From assembly GCA_038745535.1 (NCBI GenBank), contig JBCDLI010000012.1, positions 1 through 53,429 on the forward strand: DNA of 53,429 nt. The letters are read 5' to 3'. Made by a program: the position numbers and the translations under genes. The number at the start of each line of letters is the position of its first letter. Positions within the stretch are counted from its first letter, which is position 1. Shown here in pieces: positions 37,927-46,656 of this stretch. The notes under the pieces were generated by a model. It did no database searches and was not told the DNA's origin. It saw only the letters and a program-made list of their open reading frames with translations. This DNA is from JBCDLI01 sp038745535 (GTDB lineage Bacteria; Pseudomonadota; Alphaproteobacteria; Rhizobiales; Rhizobiaceae).

Positions 37927-38805
37927 TCAACCTGCGTAGAGCGGCGCGCCCCATGACCCCCAAATGTAGATCACGAAGAACAAGAACAACCAGACCACGT
38001 CGACAAAATGCCAGTACCAAGCAGCGGCTTCGAACCCGAAGTGTTGCCGTTCAGTGAAATGGCCAAGATACACGCGCCACAAACAAACGCCCAAAAAGAT
38101 GGTTCCGACCAAAACGTGGAAGCCGTGGAACCCGGTCGCCATGTAGAATGTCGCGCCATAAAGCGAGTCTGAGAAGGAATATGGCGCGTGGCCGTACTCG
38201 TAAGCCTGCACGAAGCTGAAGAACACGCCGAGCGCAACGGTTAGCCAAAGACCCCACTTGAGGCCTTCGCGATCGCCGTGCAGCAGCGCGTGGTGCGCCC
38301 AAGTGATCGTTGTACCAGACAGAAGCAGGATTACCGTGTTGTAAAGCGGCAGGTGAAGCGGATCGAGGACTTCAAGCCCCTGTGGAGGCCAAGAACCACC
38401 TGTGTAACCCATTCGCCCAACTTGGCGTGCTTCATCGTAGAAGAGTGAGGCATCAAACACTGCCCAGAACCATGCGACGAAGAACATAACTTCGGAGGCG
38501 ATGAACATGATCATGCCGTAGCGAAGGTGCAACGACACCACACGGGTGTGATGTCCTTCGTGTGCTTCTTTCACTGTATCGGCCCACCAACCAAACATGG
38601 TGTAAATGATGAGAGCCATGCCGATCATGAAGAGCCAAGGGTTGGCAAGTGGAATACCGAGAATGCTGAAATCGTTGCCCTGCCCGGCTTGCATCCATCC
38701 AATGCCGCCAATTGCGGCGATCAGTGCACCGGCAGATGCCGTAAGCGGCCAAGGGCTTGGATCGATAATGTGATAGTCGTGATCTTTGGCGTGTGTATCA
38801 GCCAT
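37927..38805 (-). CDS. ctaE: Cytochrome c oxidase subunit III
   Basis: A 292-residue seven-helix subunit of the aa3-type oxidase. HDYHIIDPSPWPLTASAGAL at the N-terminus, SEVMFFVAWFWAVFDASL, WPPQGLEVLDPLHLPLYNT, and FYMATGFHGFHVLVGTIFL are family signatures, with the C-terminal AAWYWHFVDVVWLFLF. The ATG at 38805 follows GGGGGAACG and overlaps the ctaG stop by 8 nt. Subunit III stabilises the proton-pumping core. Confidence 0.98.
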   Translation of the reverse strand: MADTHAKDHDYHIIDPSPWPLTASAGALIAAIGGIGWMQAGQGNDFSILGIPLANPWLFMIGMALIIYTMFGWWADTVKEAHEGHHTRVVSLHLRYGMIMFIASEVMFFVAWFWAVFDASLFYDEARQVGRMGYTGGSWPPQGLEVLDPLHLPLYNTVILLLSGTTITWAHHALLHGDREGLKWGLWLTVALGVFFSFVQAYEYGHAPYSFSDSLYGATFYMATGFHGFHVLVGTIFLGVCLWRVYLGHFTERQHFGFEAAAWYWHFVDVVWLFLFFVIYIWGSWGAPLYAG

Positions 38806-39439
38806 TGACGTTCCCCCGAATGTCGGTTGACGCACCATCCGCTTGATCTTCCAGCGGTGTGGCACGTGTTGTCTCTACTTCTTCCCCATCCGAATCCATG
38901 GGAAAGAACGTGTAGGACAGCGTAATTGCGGAAATATTCTGCATTTCTTTTGAATTTACGATGTCCGGATCAACGAAAAAGACCACCGGCATATCCATCG
39001 ATTCCCCGGCTTCCAATGTCGTTTCGTTAAAGCAGAAGCATTCCATCTTGTTAAAGTAAGCGCCTGCAGCAGGCGGTGTGACGTTAAAGGTGGCGCTGCC
39101 AGCAGTCGCGACGCTCGCTACATTTTGGGCAAAATAACTAATCTGTGTCGTTTCGCCGATGCGGACCTCGACTTCGCGGTCAACCGGCCGAAACTCCCAA
39201 GGGATATTCTTTGCTGTGTTCGCATCGAAGCGAACCTTAATTTTCTGATCGAGAACGACACCAGTGGCTGCATCAGCGACCTGTGTGGTGCCGCCAAAGC
39301 CCGTAACACGACAGAACAATTCATAAAGCGGTACAGAAGCGTAGGCTAGGCCAACCATGCTCGAGAAGAATGCAAGGCATGCAATGGCTACGCGGGCATT
39401 GGCCCCAAATTTTTCCTGCTCTGTTTTTTCCGTAATCAT
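38798..39439 (-). CDS. ctaG: Cytochrome c oxidase copper chaperone CtaG/Cox11
   Basis: A 213-residue membrane-anchored copper chaperone that delivers CuB to subunit I. One N-terminal transmembrane helix (VAIACLAFFSSMVGLAYASV) is followed by the conserved VPLYELFCRVTGFGGTTQ and the copper-binding MECFCFNETTLEAGE, then MPVVFFVDPDI. The start is ATG 39439 (MITEKTEQEK). It overlaps ctaE by 8 nt and follows the CoxF-like gene by 31 bp. Confidence 0.96.
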   Translation of the reverse strand: MITEKTEQEKFGANARVAIACLAFFSSMVGLAYASVPLYELFCRVTGFGGTTQVADAATGVVLDQKIKVRFDANTAKNIPWEFRPVDREVEVRIGETTQISYFAQNVASVATAGSATFNVTPPAAGAYFNKMECFCFNETTLEAGESMDMPVVFFVDPDIVNSKEMQNISAITLSYTFFPMDSDGEEVETTRATPLEDQADGASTDIRGNVNG

Positions 39440-39470
39440 CGTTATGACTATCTCGTTTCTCAACGACAGT

Positions 39471-39629
39471 TTAGATCGACCGACTCATAATCTCCGGACC
39501 AAGCTTCACCACTGTCACAGCGTAGAAGACGACCACAAACAACGCCAAACAAATCGCCAACGCAATGGAACGCTGACGTCGCGCTTTTTTCTGTTGGTCC
39601 GACAGCTCTATTAGATCAGTTTCGCTCAT
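39471..39629 (-). CDS. CoxF-like small membrane protein
   Basis: A 52-residue protein beginning MSETDLIELSDQQKKARRQR, with one transmembrane helix (IALAICLALFVVVFYAVTVV) and a short tail KLGPEIMSRSI. This is the small CoxF-like gene that sits between ctaB and ctaG in Hyphomicrobiales. The ATG at 39629 is one base after the ctaB stop. The protein is thought to be a minor component or assembly factor of cytochrome oxidase; its function is not established. Confidence 0.9.
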   Translation of the reverse strand: MSETDLIELSDQQKKARRQRSIALAICLALFVVVFYAVTVVKLGPEIMSRSI

Positions 39630-39630
39630 C

Positions 39631-40587
39631 TCAAATCACCAGCCCGTTCCACGTCCACGCGACACCAAATCCACGATAGAGCACCGCCTCGACCATCAAC
39701 ACTGCAAATAGTGCAAAAAGGTACACAAGCGAGAAGCCGAAAAGTTTCTTCTCAGCGATCAGTTTTTCGTCCCTGCCAGCAATTTGCCACACCCGGTAGG
39801 TGAGCCAAACGAAGACCGCGCCAAGGATTATCGCGCTGATCGCGTACATCACACCGGCAAACCCCATGAATGAGGGCAGCACTGCAATGGGTGCGAGTAA
39901 CACTGCGTAGGCCAGCATTTGAGAGCGCGTGCGTTTATCACCGACGACGTTCGGCATCATCGGCACCGAAGCCACGCCGTAATCCCGGATCTTCCAAAGC
40001 GCGAGCGCCCAGAAATGTGGCGGCGTCCACATGAAAATAATCGCAAAGAGCACCAAACCCTCAATGCTCAGTGTGGCCGATACGCAAGCCCAACCAAGCA
40101 TAGGCGGAAATGCACCCGCTGCGCCGCCAATCACAATGTTCTGCGGTGTCGAACGCTTCAGCCACATTGTGTAGACGACCGCGTAGAAGAAGATGGTGAA
40201 CGCCAATAGGCCAGCTGCGACCCAATTGGTCACCAAGCCCAGCGTAATCACAGAAAAGCCCGATAGGACGAGGCCGAATATCAAGGCTTCGTCAGGTGAT
40301 ACCCGACCTGAAGGAACGGGACGACCAACGGTGCGCGACATAACGGCATCGATATCAGCGTCGTACCACATGTTCAGTGCGCCCGAGGCACCAGCACCCA
40401 CCGCGATCGATAGGATCGCGATAAAACCGAGCAGCGGGTTGATATCGCCGGGTGCAAGGAGCATCCCCACCAATGCGGTGAATACAACCAACCGCATAAC
40501 CCGCGGCTTCATCAATTCAATAAAATCACCGGGCGTCGCCTCCGATACAAGCGGACGCTCCTGACCAATCCCGTCTATGAACGCCAT
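39631..40587 (-). CDS. ctaB: Protoheme IX farnesyltransferase (heme O synthase)
   Basis: A 318-residue UbiA-type membrane enzyme that farnesylates protoheme to heme O, the precursor of heme A. The prenyl-diphosphate sites are NMWYDADIDAVMSRT with the DxxxD Asp pair, and the second Asp-rich loop KIRDYGVASVPMMPNV. About nine hydrophobic helices follow the FIELMKPRVMRLVVFT opening. Stop and next start are separated by one base (CoxF-like gene). It follows ctaD across a gap with a hairpin. Confidence 0.97.
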   Translation of the reverse strand: MAFIDGIGQERPLVSEATPGDFIELMKPRVMRLVVFTALVGMLLAPGDINPLLGFIAILSIAVGAGASGALNMWYDADIDAVMSRTVGRPVPSGRVSPDEALIFGLVLSGFSVITLGLVTNWVAAGLLAFTIFFYAVVYTMWLKRSTPQNIVIGGAAGAFPPMLGWACVSATLSIEGLVLFAIIFMWTPPHFWALALWKIRDYGVASVPMMPNVVGDKRTRSQMLAYAVLLAPIAVLPSFMGFAGVMYAISAIILGAVFVWLTYRVWQIAGRDEKLIAEKKLFGFSLVYLFALFAVLMVEAVLYRGFGVAWTWNGLVI

Positions 40588-40637
40588 GTGCGTTTCTCAC
40601 TATTCCCGATCATGCAGAGGAGTTTGCCGTCTGCGAA

Positions 40638-40663
40638 GAAGCCCGGAAAAAGCCCCGGACTTC
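40638..40663 (-). promoter_or_regulatory. Hairpin between ctaD and ctaB
   Basis: On the minus-strand RNA, GAAGTCCGG (40663-40655) and CCGGGCTTC (40646-40638) pair as a 9-bp stem with one G-U wobble and an 8-nt loop containing T5. No T-run follows, so it is more likely a processing or mRNA-stabilising element than a full terminator. Confidence 0.4.
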
Positions 40664-40701
40664 GTGTTGTTTCTCGCCTTAATGGCGATGGCAGAGCCGA
40701 T

Positions 40702-42354
40702 TTAGCGAATGCGCGGCAGCTGCTCCCACTGGTGGAATGGCGGAGGTGATGACAACTGCCATTCCAATGTAGTCGCACCCTCGCCCCATGGGTTCGCACC
40801 AGCTTCGCGCTTACGGGCAAAGGCTTCAAACACGCCATACAGGAATATAAGAACGCCGATGGCCGAAAGATATGATCCATAGGACGACACGGCGTTCCAC
40901 CCCGCAAAGGCATCTGGATAATCGATGTAACGGCGCGGCATGCCAGCGAGTCCAAGGAAGTGCTGTGGGAAGAAGATCAAGTTCACCCCGACGAACGTGA
41001 CCCAGAAGTGCAGCTTCCCGATGCCTTCGCTGTACATGTAGCCGAACATTTTCGGGAACCAGTAATACCAGCCTGCAAAAATCGCGAAGACAGCACCAAG
41101 CGACAGAACGTAGTGGAAGTGCGCCACCACATAGTAGGTGTCATGGAAAGAGCGGTCCAAACCTGCATTGGCAAGTTGTACGCCCGTCACGCCCCCTACC
41201 GTAAACAGGAAGATGAAACCGATTGACCACAGCATCGGTGTGCGCATCTCAATTGATCCGCCCCACATGGTCGCAATCCATGAGAAGATCTTCACGCCGG
41301 TTGGCACCGCGATGATCATCGTGGCGAGCATGAAGTAGCGCTGCGTGTCGAGCGACAAACCCACGGTGTACATGTGGTGCGCCCAGACGATGAAGCCGAC
41401 GACACCAATCGCAACCATCGCGTAGGCCATTCCCAGATAGCCGAAGATGGGCTTCTGCGAGAATGTCGACACGATGTGGCTCACAATGCCAAACGCGGGC
41501 AGAATGAGAATATACACTTCGGGGTGGCCGAAGAACCAGAACAAATGCTGGAACAGGATCGGGTCACCGCCAAATTCAGGCGAGAAGAATGACGTGCCGA
41601 AGTTCCGGTCTGTCAACAACATGGTGATCGCGCCTGCGAGTACTGGCAACGATAGCAGCAGCAAGAACGCGGTGATCAAGACAGCCCACGCAAACAGCGG
41701 CATCTTGTGCAGCGTCATACCGGGGGCACGCATATTGAAGATCGTCGTGATAAAGTTGATTGCACCTAAAATCGACGATGCACCGGATATGTGCAGCGCA
41801 AGGATGGCAAAGTCCATCGCTGGGCCGGGCTGCCCCGTCGTTGAAAGCGGCGGGTAAATTGTCCAGCCGCCACCTACGCCGAATGCTCCAGGAGCAGACG
41901 GCATAAACATCGAAATCACCAACAATAGAGCCGACGGCGGCAGCAACCAAAACGAGATGTTGTTCAGGCGCGGAAACGCCATATCCGGCGCGCCGATCAT
42001 GATTGGGATCATCCAGTTGGCGAAGCCGCCTATAAGCGCTGGCATCACCATGAAGAAGATCATCACTAGACCGTGCCCAGTCGTAAACACGTTGTACATG
42101 TGCTTACCGGCATCGATGGCGGCATCGCCTTCGACACCATAGACCATAGCAGCAAGGCCGTGGAAAATCTGGATGCCCGGCTCTTGAAGCTCCCAGCGCA
42201 TCATGACGGACAAAAACCCGCCAAACACGCCCATCAGGATCGCAAAGATCAGATAGAGCGTGCCAATGTCTTTGTGGTTGGTCGAAAACAACCACCGTGC
42301 CACGAAGCCCTTCGGCGCCCCATGGTCGATATCATGTGAGATAGCATCAGCCAT
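40702..42354 (-). CDS. ctaD: Cytochrome c oxidase subunit I
   Basis: The 550-residue catalytic subunit of an aa3-type cytochrome c oxidase, holding heme a, heme a3 and CuB. Marks include WLFSTNHKDIGTLYL, the CuB/heme region WFFGHPEVYILILPAFGIVS, GVGFIVWAHHMYTVGL-like (here VGFIVWAHHMYTVGL) and FHDTYYVVAHFHYVLSLGA. The Glu-containing GHPEVY and the K-channel/Tyr region are intact, as expected for a proton-pumping A-type enzyme. The ATG at 42354 lies 13 bp after ctaC. Confidence 0.99.
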   Translation of the reverse strand: MADAISHDIDHGAPKGFVARWLFSTNHKDIGTLYLIFAILMGVFGGFLSVMMRWELQEPGIQIFHGLAAMVYGVEGDAAIDAGKHMYNVFTTGHGLVMIFFMVMPALIGGFANWMIPIMIGAPDMAFPRLNNISFWLLPPSALLLVISMFMPSAPGAFGVGGGWTIYPPLSTTGQPGPAMDFAILALHISGASSILGAINFITTIFNMRAPGMTLHKMPLFAWAVLITAFLLLLSLPVLAGAITMLLTDRNFGTSFFSPEFGGDPILFQHLFWFFGHPEVYILILPAFGIVSHIVSTFSQKPIFGYLGMAYAMVAIGVVGFIVWAHHMYTVGLSLDTQRYFMLATMIIAVPTGVKIFSWIATMWGGSIEMRTPMLWSIGFIFLFTVGGVTGVQLANAGLDRSFHDTYYVVAHFHYVLSLGAVFAIFAGWYYWFPKMFGYMYSEGIGKLHFWVTFVGVNLIFFPQHFLGLAGMPRRYIDYPDAFAGWNAVSSYGSYLSAIGVLIFLYGVFEAFARKREAGANPWGEGATTLEWQLSSPPPFHQWEQLPRIR

Positions 42355-42367
42355 CTTAAACCCCCAA

Positions 42368-43243
42368 TTATTCGCTGGTGTTCGCCGCCAACTGACGACG
42401 AGCTTCCAACGATGCGATCAGAACGCGGTTGGCTTCTATAACGTTATCTTTTGCCATCGCGACCCAGTTTTCATAGTCAGACTTCGCTACTACGCGAACA
42501 GCAATTGGCATAAACGCATGGTCCTTGCCGCACAGCTCCGAGCACTGCCCGTAATAAAGACCCGGCTCTTCAGCGTGGAACCAAGTCTCATTTAGGCGGC
42601 CGGGAATTGCATCCATTTTCACGCCAAACGCAGGTATGGTCCATGAGTGAATGACGTCTGCGGCGGTCACGAGAAGGCGCACGGTCGTGTCTTCCGGCAC
42701 AACAACCTCGTTATCGACCGCAAGAAGGCGCGGATACTCCGCCATGTCCGTCTTGTTCAAACCAGCGCGATCTCCTTCGCGCAGCATGATTTGATCAAAC
42801 GCAATGTCCGACCCGTCGTCTGTCTGGTACTCATAACCCCAGTACCACTGGTAGCCGATGGCCTTAACGGTCATCTCCGGCTCAGTTGGCGGAGTGTATT
42901 GTTTAGTGAGCAGTTGAAACGATGGAAACGCGATCGCGAGCAAAATGATCACCGGCGCAACCGTCCAGATCACCTCAATCGTGGTGTTGTGCGAAGTCTT
43001 GGACGCGACCGGATTTGCTTTCCGGCTAAATTTCACAATCACATACGCCAAAAGCCCCATGACGAACAGCACGATCGGCGTGATGATCCAAAGAGTATAC
43101 TCCTCGAACCAATGGATGCTCTCCATTATATTCGTAGCAGCCGGCTGATATGACAGCTGCCAAGGCTCCGGCTGAGCGGCGAACGACGCACCTGCACTTA
43201 AAACGAGCGCTCCGACCAAAGCGAAGCGAACCAGATTTTTCAT
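42368..43243 (-). CDS. ctaC: Cytochrome c oxidase subunit II
   Basis: A 291-residue subunit II with a signal peptide (MKNLVRFALVGALVLSAGAS), two transmembrane helices (LWIITPIVLFVMGLLAYVIV; VIILLAIAFPSFQLL) and a periplasmic cupredoxin domain carrying the CuA site: His in VIHSWTIPAFGVKMD and Cys, Cys, His, Met in GQCSELCGKDHAFMPI. It takes electrons from cytochrome c. The ATG at 43243 follows GGAG, and it is the first gene of the cox operon. Confidence 0.99.
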   Translation of the reverse strand: MKNLVRFALVGALVLSAGASFAAQPEPWQLSYQPAATNIMESIHWFEEYTLWIITPIVLFVMGLLAYVIVKFSRKANPVASKTSHNTTIEVIWTVAPVIILLAIAFPSFQLLTKQYTPPTEPEMTVKAIGYQWYWGYEYQTDDGSDIAFDQIMLREGDRAGLNKTDMAEYPRLLAVDNEVVVPEDTTVRLLVTAADVIHSWTIPAFGVKMDAIPGRLNETWFHAEEPGLYYGQCSELCGKDHAFMPIAVRVVAKSDYENWVAMAKDNVIEANRVLIASLEARRQLAANTSE

Positions 43244-43426
43244 TATTTCACTCCAACGGCCGAAGCCGCAATTTCCCGACAGACCCTAAATCGCACTTGT
43301 GTGGCCTCGGTGCAAGACCAAGACCAACGCGGCTGTGCGTCATAACGTGTCAAACTATGTGCAGTACAAAATCCTTTGACCGCGCCTGCCATGAAAACGC
43401 CGCTTGTTACGTTTTGTTAACCAACA

Positions 43427-43447
43427 CTAATCCTTAACTCGGATTAG
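43427..43447. promoter_or_regulatory. Inverted repeat upstream of the IalB-type gene
   Basis: CTAATCC (43427-43433) and GGATTAG (43441-43447) form a perfect 7-bp inverted repeat with a 7-bp spacer, 42 bp upstream of the IalB ATG in the 246-bp divergent ctaC/IalB gap. It may be an operator. The rest of the gap (43244-43489) shows no other structure I can identify. Confidence 0.35.
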
Positions 43448-43489
43448 GAATTCAATGACTTACCGAAACAGCCACAGCAGGTACGACCA

Positions 43490-43999
43490 ATGTATGATAA
43501 GACGATGGCCTATCTCGCCACTGCACTTCTGGCGCTATCCACTTTTACTGCGACAGCGGCGTTTGGACAGTCGGGCGCTATTCGTTCTGCCCACGGCGCT
43601 TGGAATGTCATTTGCGATACGCCGCCGGGGGCGTCATCTGAGCAGTGCGTGTTGATGCAAAATGTGGTGGCTGAAGACCGGCCCGAACTTGGGTTATCCG
43701 TCGTGGTGTTGAAGACCGCGGACCAAAAAGCACGTATTCTTCGTGTGTTAGCACCGTTGGGTGTTCTTTTGCCGAACGGTCTGGGATTGAATATTGACGG
43801 CAGCGACATTGGTCGCGCCTATTTTATGCGGTGCTTCACCGACGGATGCTATGCAGAGGTCATTCTTGAAGAAGGATTGCTGAGTAACTTTCAATCGGGA
43901 ACGAACGCAACATTCATCGTTTTCCAAACGCCGGAAGAAGGTATTGGCATTCCCGTCGACCTGAGCGGTTTCACAGCGGGATTTCAGGCGCTGCCCTAA
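43490..43999 (+). CDS. Invasion-associated locus B (IalB) family protein
   Basis: A 169-residue exported protein with a signal peptide (MAYLATALLALSTFTATAAFG, split MAYLATALLALS then TFTATAAFG) and the IalB domain (PF06776): HGAWNVICDTPP, EQCVLMQNVV, FMRCFTDGCYAEVILEEGLL. Four Cys form the family's pairs. The name comes from Bartonella IalB, which contributes to erythrocyte entry; most members occur in free-living alphaproteobacteria and have no known function. The ATG at 43490 has AGG upstream; ATG 43505 is an alternative. Confidence 0.92.
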   Translation: MYDKTMAYLATALLALSTFTATAAFGQSGAIRSAHGAWNVICDTPPGASSEQCVLMQNVVAEDRPELGLSVVVLKTADQKARILRVLAPLGVLLPNGLGLNIDGSDIGRAYFMRCFTDGCYAEVILEEGLLSNFQSGTNATFIVFQTPEEGIGIPVDLSGFTAGFQALP

Positions 44000-44079
44000 T
44001 TGTCAGGCCAATGAAACGCCGTCGCAGTTGAGAACCTGGGCCCAGCGCATTAGCTACCGGAAAAACGCTGGAGCGATTT

Positions 44080-45510
44080 ATGCCGACTGAAACCCCCGCC
44101 CCCGATCTTTTAAGCCGTTTTGACGCGAGTCGTGAGAACATCACACAAGTGGTTGGTGAAGCTCTTAAGGGCGCAGACGACGGCGAACTCTTCGTTGAAT
44201 ACGCCGAATCGGAGGTCCTTGGCTTTGACAACGGGCGCCTAAAGACTGGCTCTTTTAACACATCGTCCGGTTTTGGGTTGCGGGCGGTTGCTGGTGAAGG
44301 GGTAGGGTATGCCCAGTCTGACGAAATGAGCGAAGCATCGCTGAAACGAGCCGCCGATGCGGTTTCCGCCATCAAGACGGGCCACGCAGGCACTTATTCC
44401 GACGCGCCGCCACGGACCAACCAAAAGCTGTACACCGATGCATCGCCGATTGGTGAACCGTCGTTTGAGGCAAAAGCCAAGCTGCTTAGCGACATCGACG
44501 CTTACCTGCGAAATAAAGATGAACGCGTGCGACAGGTGTCGGCATCCGTTGCAGCGTCATGGCAAGTCGTCGAAATTCTTCGCGCCGACGGTCATTTCGC
44601 GAAAGATGTGCGCCCGATGACACGGGTGAATATCTCGGTCATCGCGGGTGAAGGTGATCGCCAAGAAACCGGGTCGTTTGGCATGGGCGGTCGGAAGCTT
44701 TTCGGCGATTTCTTGGCGGAAGAAGACTGGAAGCGCGGTGCCGATGAAGCGCTGCGTCAAGCGCTCGTCAATCTTTCTGCCAAGCCCGCGCCTGCAGGCA
44801 CATTTGACATCGTACTCGGCCCGGGCTGGCCAGGTGTCATGCTGCACGAGGCTGTGGGCCATGGCTTGGAGGGTGACTTTAACCGCAAGAAGACATCGGC
44901 GTTTGCTGAACTGATGGGCCAGCAGGTGGCTGCCAAAGGCGTTACAGTGGTTGATGACGGCACCATTGATTCTCGTCGCGGCTCTATCTCCATCGACGAT
45001 GAGGGCACCCCGTCCGGCTACAACGTTTTGATCGAAGACGGTAAACTCGTCGGTTATATGCAAGATCGCCAGAACGCGCGTCTGATGGGTGTGAACTCGA
45101 CCGGCAACGGTCGCCGTCAGTCCTATGCCCACGCTCCGATGCCACGCATGACAAACACCTACATGTTAGATGGTGGCTACACGTCCGATGAAATCATCTC
45201 GTCGGTGAAAAATGGCATTTATGCAGTGTCGTTCGGCGGTGGTCAGGTGGACATTACATCCGGCAAATTCGTGTTCGGCTGTACTGAGGCCTACATGATC
45301 GAGGACGGAAAAGTGACCCATCCGGTGAAAGGCGCAATGCTGATCGGCAACGGACCGGACGCGATGCACCGCGTGTCCATGGTGGGTAATGACCGGGCGC
45401 TGGACACGGGCATTGGCAATTGCGGCAAAGCAGGTCAGTGGGTGCCGGTTGGTGTGGGCCAGCCAACGCTGCGCATGGATCAAATCACCGTCGGCGGTAC
45501 GGAGGCGTGA
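44080..45510 (+). CDS. tldD: TldD metalloprotease
   Basis: A 476-residue PmbA/TldD-family zinc protease. The zinc motif His256-Glu257-x-x-x-His261 is in LHEAVGHGLEGDFNR; other signatures are FVEYAESEVLGFDNG, GDRQETGSFGMGGR and YAHAPMPRMTNTYMLDGG. TldD works with TldE (PmbA), which degrades unstructured peptides and antitoxins such as CcdA; the partner is not in this window. It overlaps the MOSC-domain gene region (see start discussion there). Confidence 0.96.
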   Translation: MPTETPAPDLLSRFDASRENITQVVGEALKGADDGELFVEYAESEVLGFDNGRLKTGSFNTSSGFGLRAVAGEGVGYAQSDEMSEASLKRAADAVSAIKTGHAGTYSDAPPRTNQKLYTDASPIGEPSFEAKAKLLSDIDAYLRNKDERVRQVSASVAASWQVVEILRADGHFAKDVRPMTRVNISVIAGEGDRQETGSFGMGGRKLFGDFLAEEDWKRGADEALRQALVNLSAKPAPAGTFDIVLGPGWPGVMLHEAVGHGLEGDFNRKKTSAFAELMGQQVAAKGVTVVDDGTIDSRRGSISIDDEGTPSGYNVLIEDGKLVGYMQDRQNARLMGVNSTGNGRRQSYAHAPMPRMTNTYMLDGGYTSDEIISSVKNGIYAVSFGGGQVDITSGKFVFGCTEAYMIEDGKVTHPVKGAMLIGNGPDAMHRVSMVGNDRALDTGIGNCGKAGQWVPVGVGQPTLRMDQITVGGTEA

Positions 45511-45512
45511 AA

Positions 45513-46061
45513 TTGCGTCCCGACCGTGCCACGCTTGATGCTGAAATACCAAACATTCTCAGCGCGTCATCAACGCGTTCGACTATAGAATATCTGTGCT
45601 ATCGGCCGAAATTCACAGCGCGGGAATTCGTGGATCGCCTGAATGTGACGAAAGCGGGCGGTGTAGAGAATTGTCGTTGGACGAAGCATCCTTGGATGAC
45701 ACTCAAAGACGGTTCGCCTGACCCACGCATTCAGGTGTGCGTTCTGCCGCGTCGGGTGCTGGATTTGTTCTGGGAACCAGATAGCGATGACATCCATCCC
45801 GGTGACACCTTTGTGACCGATATGAATATGAGCCTTGAGGCGATGCCAACGGGCACGCTCCTGAAGGCTGGCAGTGCTGTTCTTCGAGTAAGCGACGTTT
45901 GGAACAATGCCTGTAGCAAGTGGCGGTCACGCTATGGCATGGACGCGCTGGAATGGGTTCGCGAAAACGAGGACTTACGTTTGCGCGGCGTGCTCTGCTC
46001 GGTTGAAAAAGATGGCGTATTGGAAAACGGCGGCGTGGTTGAGATATTGGGGAGAGGGTAA
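45513..46061 (+). CDS. MOSC-domain protein
   Basis: A 182-residue MOSC-type protein; MOSC domains in molybdenum-cofactor sulfurase-like proteins bind Moco or sulfur. Seen are LKDGSPDPRIQVCVLPRRVLDLFW, split as PRIQVCVLPRRVLDLF, then HPGDTFVTDMNMSLEAMPTGT, LKAGSAVLRVSDVWNNACSKW and CSVEKDGVLENGGVVEI. The conserved Cys is in NACSKW. The TTG at 45513 is 7 nt from GGAGG and preferred to a GTG at 45507 that lies 1 nt from it and overlaps the tldD stop. The DUF922 gene starts inside its 3' end. Confidence 0.78.
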   Translation: MRPDRATLDAEIPNILSASSTRSTIEYLCYRPKFTAREFVDRLNVTKAGGVENCRWTKHPWMTLKDGSPDPRIQVCVLPRRVLDLFWEPDSDDIHPGDTFVTDMNMSLEAMPTGTLLKAGSAVLRVSDVWNNACSKWRSRYGMDALEWVRENEDLRLRGVLCSVEKDGVLENGGVVEILGRG

Positions 46062-46656
46062 CGCGCTCTGTCTCGTCGGTGCGATTACCCTCGCGCTCTT
46101 CGCACACTCCCATCACGCCAGCGCCCAAGTCTTCGATTGGAAGCCATCGCACACCACTCGGTTCTACGACGTCTCGGGACAATCGGGCATCGAGATCTAT
46201 CGCGACATTGGCCAAAAAGGGCCGAGCGTTGGCATCCGCCGCGCGATTGGTTTGACCGAATGGGATTTGAAATGGCAACGGAACTACGTACCGGAAAATG
46301 ACAGTTGCCGCCTGACCGCCGTTAGGCCGTTCCTTGCAATCACGACCACCCTGCCCCGCTCACGGAGTATTCGGTCCACTGACCTTGCGCGCAAATGGGC
46401 GCGTTTTGAAAAGGGCATCGCCGTTCACGAACAGGGGCACTCGGATCGCCTATACGCGGTGGTGGATGACATCATTGCGCGTACTTCGGAGCTTGTTGTT
46501 TTTGATGATCCCCAATGCCGCGAAATTCGCGCCGAAGTTCAGCGTCGGGTGAAAGCTGCCTTTGATCGCTATCAAGCTGACAACACCGCCTATGAGCGTC
46601 GCGAGATGTCGAACGGCGGCAACGTGCAGCAGCTGATTTTGGAGTTGGTGAATTGA
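46012..46656 (+). CDS. DUF922 putative exported zinc protease
   Basis: A 214-residue protein. The N-terminus carries a hydrophobic stretch (ALCLVGAITLALFA) with a probable cleavage site at HHASA, implying export. The DUF922 domain has TTRFYDVSGQSGIEIYRDIG, split as TTRFYDVSG and IEIYRDIGQKGP, and the zinc motif HEQGHSDR. ATG 46012 lies 50 nt inside the MOSC gene and gives the only reading with a start before the signal peptide. Function unknown. It overlaps the sirtuin start in TTGA. Confidence 0.8.
   Translation: MAYWKTAAWLRYWGEGNALCLVGAITLALFAHSHHASAQVFDWKPSHTTRFYDVSGQSGIEIYRDIGQKGPSVGIRRAIGLTEWDLKWQRNYVPENDSCRLTAVRPFLAITTTLPRSRSIRSTDLARKWARFEKGIAVHEQGHSDRLYAVVDDIIARTSELVVFDDPQCREIRAEVQRRVKAAFDRYQADNTAYERREMSNGGNVQQLILELVN

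Noticed and set aside
44080..45510. TldD as part of a microcin or RiPP system
   Set aside because: No precursor peptide or modification genes are nearby; a housekeeping TldD/TldE role is simpler.
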